From: Flavobacteriia bacterium
GTDB taxonomy: Bacteria > Bacteroidota > Bacteroidia > Flavobacteriales > Weeksellaceae
NCBI GenBank assembly: GCA_019455045.1
Contig: JACFND010000002.1
Coordinates: forward strand, 83,386 to 147,385
DNA: 64,000 nucleotides
Direction: 5' to 3'
Positions 60,577 to 64,000 of the stretch are shown here, in pieces. Position 1 is the first letter of the stretch; each line of letters begins with the position of its first letter. Under the pieces are notes generated by a model. It saw only the letters and a program-made list of their open reading frames with translations. It was not told the DNA's origin and did no database searches. Both the position numbers and the translations under genes were made by a program.

Positions 60577-62154
60577 TCAGGAATCCAGATCTTTGTTGTA
60601 AAACGCACCCCGATTTTCTTTTTGTGCTATGCTCTGATGGATGATCAGTCTTGCCACCGAAGCCAGATTTCTCAATTCAGACAATTGTGGCGAAAGCAGA
60701 TTCATTTTGTAAATCTCTTTGACCGATTTGTGGATTTCCTCTTCTTTTTCTTTTGCCAGCGCAAGTCTTTCATTTGACCTGACGATGCTGACCAGATCGC
60801 TCATCATGATTTGCAATTGTTTTTTCAGATAATTGAGCAAAACCATTTCGCGCGGCACTTCCAAACCTTCATCATTCCATTCCGGAACACTGTTGATTTT
60901 TTGACTGTCAAAATCATTCCGATGAAGCAGTTCGACCGTTCTGAGCGCCGCCCGATGGCCAAAAACCATCGCTTCCAAAAGTGAATTTGAAGCCAGACGG
61001 TTGGCGCCGTGCAAACCTGTATTGCTGCATTCGCCGACCGCAAACAGATTTCTGATGCTGGTCTGACCGTGAAGATCCACATCGATTCCGCCGCAGAGAT
61101 AATGAGAAGCAGGTACAACCGGAATCAGATCTTTGAACATATCCAGACCTTCTTCTTTGCATTTTTCATAAATATTCGGAAAATGCACCATAAATTTTTC
61201 ACGATCCAAATGACGACAATCCAGACAAACATAATCGTCTCCGGTCAGTTTCATCTCATTGTCGATTGCTCGTGCAACGATGTCACGGGAAGCGAGTTCT
61301 TCGCGCTCGTCATATTTTCGCATAAACGGCTGACCGTCTTTTGTTCTGAGTTTTGCACCAAAACCTCGGACCGCTTCGGAAATCAGAAACAGCTGCCCCG
61401 AACGGTTGCTGTACAAAGCGGTCGGATGAAACTGTATAAACTGCATGTTTGAAATGTGTGCTTTGGCACGATAAGCCAAACCGATTCCGTCGCCGGTTGC
61501 AATCACCGGATTGGTGGTGTTTTTATAAACATGACCGCAGCCGCCGGTTGCCATCAGTGTGATTTTTGATGTAAATCTTTTGACTTTTCCTGCTTCAAGA
61601 TCCAATACATAAGCACCAAAACAGTTGATGGCTTCGGGATCAAATTCAGTTCCGGGAACATGGTGTTCGGTGATCAGATCGATGACATAATGATGAGAAA
61701 GCAGTTGGATATTCGGTGTTTTTTCAACCACTGCGAGCAAAGCTCTTTCGATTTCATAACCGGTGATGTCCTTGTGATGAACCACCCGATTTTCGGTATG
61801 ACCGCCTTCCCTGCCGAGATCGTAAGTTCCCAGATCGTCTTTGTCAAACTGTGCGCCCCAATTCACGATTTCCTTAAATCTTTGAGGCCCTTCTTTTACT
61901 ACGATTTCGACTGTTTCGCGTTTGCAGAGTCCGTCGCCGGCACGAAGCGTGTCTTCTATATGTTTTTCAAAACTGTCATTTTCCAAATCGGTCACCACAG
62001 CTACACCGCCCTGCGCATATTTTGTGTTTGATTCCTCCTCGTCTGCCTTTGTAACGATTGTGATTTTTGCCTCGGGAAATCTCTGTGCCACTTTGATGGC
62101 ATAAGAAAGTCCCGAAATTCCCGACCCGATGACCAGTACATCTGTTGTTTGCAT
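60577..62154 (-). CDS. nadB: L-aspartate oxidase
   Basis: 525 aa, full length. It oxidises L-aspartate to iminoaspartate, the first step of de novo NAD synthesis. FAD-binding N-terminus VLVIGSGISGLSYAIKVAQR; the substrate region has GREGGHTENRVVHHKDITG and ATGGCGHVY; also QFIQFHPTALY, FAVGECSNTGLHGANRLASN and a C-terminal helical domain. nadE is present at 16858. The next steps (nadA, nadC) are not in this window. The gene converges on the unknown zinc-ribbon gene. Confidence 0.97.
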   Translation of the reverse strand: MQTTDVLVIGSGISGLSYAIKVAQRFPEAKITIVTKADEEESNTKYAQGGVAVVTDLENDSFEKHIEDTLRAGDGLCKRETVEIVVKEGPQRFKEIVNWGAQFDKDDLGTYDLGREGGHTENRVVHHKDITGYEIERALLAVVEKTPNIQLLSHHYVIDLITEHHVPGTEFDPEAINCFGAYVLDLEAGKVKRFTSKITLMATGGCGHVYKNTTNPVIATGDGIGLAYRAKAHISNMQFIQFHPTALYSNRSGQLFLISEAVRGFGAKLRTKDGQPFMRKYDEREELASRDIVARAIDNEMKLTGDDYVCLDCRHLDREKFMVHFPNIYEKCKEEGLDMFKDLIPVVPASHYLCGGIDVDLHGQTSIRNLFAVGECSNTGLHGANRLASNSLLEAMVFGHRAALRTVELLHRNDFDSQKINSVPEWNDEGLEVPREMVLLNYLKKQLQIMMSDLVSIVRSNERLALAKEKEEEIHKSVKEIYKMNLLSPQLSELRNLASVARLIIHQSIAQKENRGAFYNKDLDS

Positions 62155-62214
62155 TTTTTGATCTTAACAGGGTGCAATATAGCAGTTTTTGAAAAGCGGT
62201 GAATTTGAACCAAC

Positions 62215-62248
62215 AAAAAAACCTTTCTCAAAATCGAAAAAGGTTTTT
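62215..62248 (-). terminator. Terminator after recA
   Basis: Perfect 10-bp arms AAAAACCTTT (62217-62226) and AAAGGTTTTT (62239-62248), with a T tract on the minus strand, 25 bp past the recA stop. Confidence 0.8.
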
Positions 62249-62272
62249 CCATTAATTTATTGAATCAACGAA

Positions 62273-63271
62273 TCAGGCATCCTGAATCGCAGCTTTGATT
62301 TTTTCTTCCAATTCTTCAGCCAGTTCGGGATTGTCTTTGAGCAAATCTTTTACTGCATCACGTCCCTGACCGAGTTTGGTGTCGCCATAACTGTACCATG
62401 AACCACTTTTCTGAACGATTCCTTTTTCAACGCCGATATCGAGGATTTCACCTACTTTTGAAATTCCTTCGCCAAACATAATGTCAAATTCAGCCTGTCT
62501 GAACGGAGGTGCCACTTTGTTTTTCACCACTTTGACTCTGACATGATTTCCGGTTGCTTCATCACCGGTTTTGATTTGTGAAACACGACGGATATCCAGT
62601 CGGACTGATGAATAAAACTTCAGTGCATTACCGCCGGTAGTGGTTTCCGGATTTCCAAACATAATACCGATCTTCTCTCTCAGCTGATTGATAAAGATTG
62701 CAGTACATTTTGTTTTGCTGATGGTTGCAGTCAGTTTTCTCAATGCCTGAGACATCAGTCTTGCCTGTAATCCCATTTTTGAATCACCCATTTCACCTTC
62801 TATTTCGGCTTTTGGTGTCAAAGCTGCCACAGAGTCAATCACGATGATGTCGATTGCTCCCGAACGGATCAGATTATCTGCAATTTCAAGCGCCTGTTCA
62901 CCATTGTCGGGCTGTGAGATGATCAGATTTTCAACGTCAATTCCCAATTTCTCTGCATAAAATCTGTCGAAAGCATGTTCCGCATCTATAAATGCCGCAA
63001 TTCCGCCGGCTTTCTGTGCTTCTGCAATTGCATGCAGCGTCAGCGTGGTTTTTCCTGATGATTCGGGGCCGTATATCTCAATCACACGGCCACGCGGATA
63101 ACCGCCGATGCCCAATGCGATGTCCAAACCGAGCGAACCGGTCGGAATCACGCCGATGCCTTCATCCACTGCATGATCGCCCATTCTCATCACGGTTCCC
63201 TTTCCGTAGGTTTTGTCCATTTTGTCCAAAACCAGTTGCAGTGCTTTCTTTTTATTGTCCAAATCACTCAT
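62273..63271 (-). CDS. recA: Recombinase RecA
   Basis: 332 aa. The DNA-dependent ATPase that forms filaments on single-stranded DNA for recombination and repair. Walker [17 protein letters not shown] (about 66-81), Walker [21 protein letters not shown], and the loop-2/strand-exchange part [20 protein letters not shown] (about 198-217). The start is ATG 63271. The upstream gap carries palindromes and four 41-bp tandem units, which may matter for its control. A strong terminator follows. Confidence 0.98.
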   Translation of the reverse strand: MSDLDNKKKALQLVLDKMDKTYGKGTVMRMGDHAVDEGIGVIPTGSLGLDIALGIGGYPRGRVIEIYGPESSGKTTLTLHAIAEAQKAGGIAAFIDAEHAFDRFYAEKLGIDVENLIISQPDNGEQALEIADNLIRSGAIDIIVIDSVAALTPKAEIEGEMGDSKMGLQARLMSQALRKLTATISKTKCTAIFINQLREKIGIMFGNPETTTGGNALKFYSSVRLDIRRVSQIKTGDEATGNHVRVKVVKNKVAPPFRQAEFDIMFGEGISKVGEILDIGVEKGIVQKSGSWYSYGDTKLGQGRDAVKDLLKDNPELAEELEEKIKAAIQDA

Positions 63272-63355
63272 TTTTGTCGTTTTTATGATTAAAAATCCTG
63301 TTTTTAAAGTTGTTTTTCAAAATTAAGGCTTAATGATGACAAAATACGTCGTTAA

Positions 63356-63389
63356 GAATAAATTTATTCACAAAGTTGATTTATTCTTG
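63356..63389. promoter_or_regulatory. Palindromes upstream of recA
   Basis: A perfect 14-bp palindrome GAATAAATTTATTC (63356-63369); the wider pair AAGAATAAAT and ATTTATTCTT (63355-63364, 63380-63389) has arms of 10 bp. It lies about 85 bp before recA and could be a regulator site. I saw no clear TAnnTTTG for recA. Confidence 0.45.
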
Positions 63390-63450
63390 ATAAAACTGAC
63401 AATTCACTCGATTTCTAAATTATTAAAATAAATTATACGAAGGTTCGATG

Positions 63451-63614
63451 TTTTACTTTTCAATCAAATTTTAAAATTCCTTAATTCACTATTTTACTTT
63501 TTCATTAAAAAGTAAAATTAAACTTTATACTATTTTACTTTATCGTTAAAAAGTAAAATAAGGGATTGTCTTATTTTACTTTTTTATCATATCCTAAAAT
63601 AAGCGGTTCTCTAA
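63451..63614. repeat. Four 41-bp tandem units between bcp and recA
   Basis: TTTTACTTT begins at 63451, 63492, 63533 and 63574, exactly 41 bp apart. Each unit also has AAAAT at unit positions about 23-27, and three end in CTA or CTAA-like sequence. Units 2 and 3 hold hairpins (arms ATTTTACTTTTT/AAAAAGTAAAAT and TATTTTACTTT/AAAGTAAAATA). GTAAAATAAG-N7-CTTATTTTAC spans units 3-4 and is followed by a T run on the minus strand, so it may end bcp transcription. The gap 63272-63634 has no gene. Confidence 0.85.
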
Positions 63615-63634
63615 TTTTAAAAATTTACAAAAAG

Positions 63635-64000
63635 CTACAATTCCAGAATCTGTTTGGCGTGTTCTTTTGTTTTGACTTTTTCAATCACATTTTCGATCAC
63701 GCCCTTTTCATTGATAATAAAGGTAGTGCGAAGAATTCCTTCATATTCGCGACCCATAAATTTCTTGGGACCCCAAACACCAAAAGCATTGATAATTTTT
63801 TTGTCTTCATCTGCAATCAGCGGAAAAGGAAGTTCATATTTGACCGCAAAATTCTTTTGTCGCTGAACCGAGTCAGCACTTACGCCGACGATCTGATAAC
63901 CTTTTGTTTTCAATGCATTTTCATTGTCACGCAAATCGCAGGCTTCGGCGGTACAACCCGGCGTGCTTGCCTTCGGATAAAAATAAACCACATATTTTTT
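63635..64000 (-). CDS. bcp: Thioredoxin-dependent thiol peroxidase (Bcp), C-terminal part
   Basis: The gene runs off the right edge; 121 codons are visible, starting KKYVVYFYPKASTPGCTAEAC. Atypical 2-Cys peroxiredoxin Q/Bcp: the peroxidatic Cys in TPGCTAEAC and the resolving Cys five residues later are both present. The C-terminus reads TFIINEKGVIENVIEKVKTK, EHAKQILEL. About 30-40 N-terminal residues lie outside. It reduces peroxides with thioredoxin in the cytoplasm. It lies upstream of recA on the same strand, separated by the 41-bp repeats. Confidence 0.95.
   Translation of the reverse strand, partial: KKYVVYFYPKASTPGCTAEACDLRDNENALKTKGYQIVGVSADSVQRQKNFAVKYELPFPLIADEDKKIINAFGVWGPKKFMGREYEGILRTTFIINEKGVIENVIEKVKTKEHAKQILEL

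Noticed and set aside
63451..63614. Possible short CRISPR-like array
   Set aside because: The units are contiguous with a 41-bp period and no unique spacers; each unit is degenerate. No cas gene is nearby.
1..64000. rRNA, tRNA, transposase, integrase or prophage genes
   Set aside because: None was recognised by eye on either strand. A small tRNA could still be missed without a covariance-model search (tRNAscan-SE); a hit there would overturn this.

Overview
The window looks like chromosomal DNA from a member of the Bacteroidota, class Flavobacteriia. I base this on gliding-motility genes (gldB, gldC and a gldA-like ATPase), five secreted proteins ending in type IX secretion (T9SS) sorting domains, a TonB-dependent receptor, the acpP-fabF-rnc-x-pyk gene order, and promoters of the Bacteroidota form TTTG-N17-23-TAnnTTTG. 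A Weeksellaceae/Chryseobacterium-like lineage is plausible but unproven. No rRNA, tRNA, CRISPR array, transposase or prophage gene was seen.

Layout. 0-1.3 kb: a small AT-rich accessory cluster (truncated secreted protein, DUF2971 protein, XRE regulator). 1.4-4.8 kb: pheS and a haem/haemoglobin-type TonB receptor, divergent from a T9SS beta-propeller protein (4.9-7.5 kb). 7.5-11.7 kb: operon acpP-fabF-rnc-hypothetical-pyk. 12-15.4 kb: pckA, a free-standing class II aminoacyl-tRNA-synthetase-like enzyme and a frameshifted SIMPL protein. 15.5-20.2 kb: gldBC, nadE, a TerB-like helical protein, a T9SS cargo and a Crp/Fnr regulator with a candidate autoregulatory operator. 20.4-29.6 kb: hflX, amaB, a DUF2911 protein, sufS, a DUF3298 protein, uvrC and two unknown genes. 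30-36.6 kb: a metal, sulfur and peroxide stress region with a CstB-like persulfide dioxygenase-rhodanese, an Nramp-universal stress protein fusion with a DtxR/MntR-like operator, OsmC, DoxX, two AhpD-like proteins, an SDR and a DUF488 protein. 36.9-42.6 kb: an esterase, an ELWxxDGT-repeat T9SS cargo and pntAB. 42.7-45.9 kb: two paralogous ECF sigma factors around a DUF2911 gene, one downstream of a DoxX-like gene. 45.9-56.9 kb: an SGNH/PKD T9SS cargo, a DUF4919 protein, a sodium symporter with a tiny membrane partner, another T9SS cargo, a malonyl-CoA-synthetase-like enzyme, a PIG-L deacetylase, a GNAT enzyme and a GldA-like ATPase. 57-64 kb: a secreted unknown, e(P4) phosphatase, an FAD oxidase, a zinc-ribbon protein, nadB, recA and a truncated bcp.

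The most unusual signal is in 45.5-45.75 kb. Two copies of the motif CTGTAACCTT-N14-ACTCTA lie on the minus strand. One precedes the doxX-like/ECF-sigma operon. The other stands about 100 nt before an isolated Rho-independent terminator with no gene between them, which predicts a small RNA under the same sigma factor. Other notable structures are four 41-bp tandem units upstream of recA, the palindromic operator on the mntH-like gene, a 48-codon membrane ORF joined by TAATG to the symporter gene, and a poly-A frameshift in the SIMPL gene.
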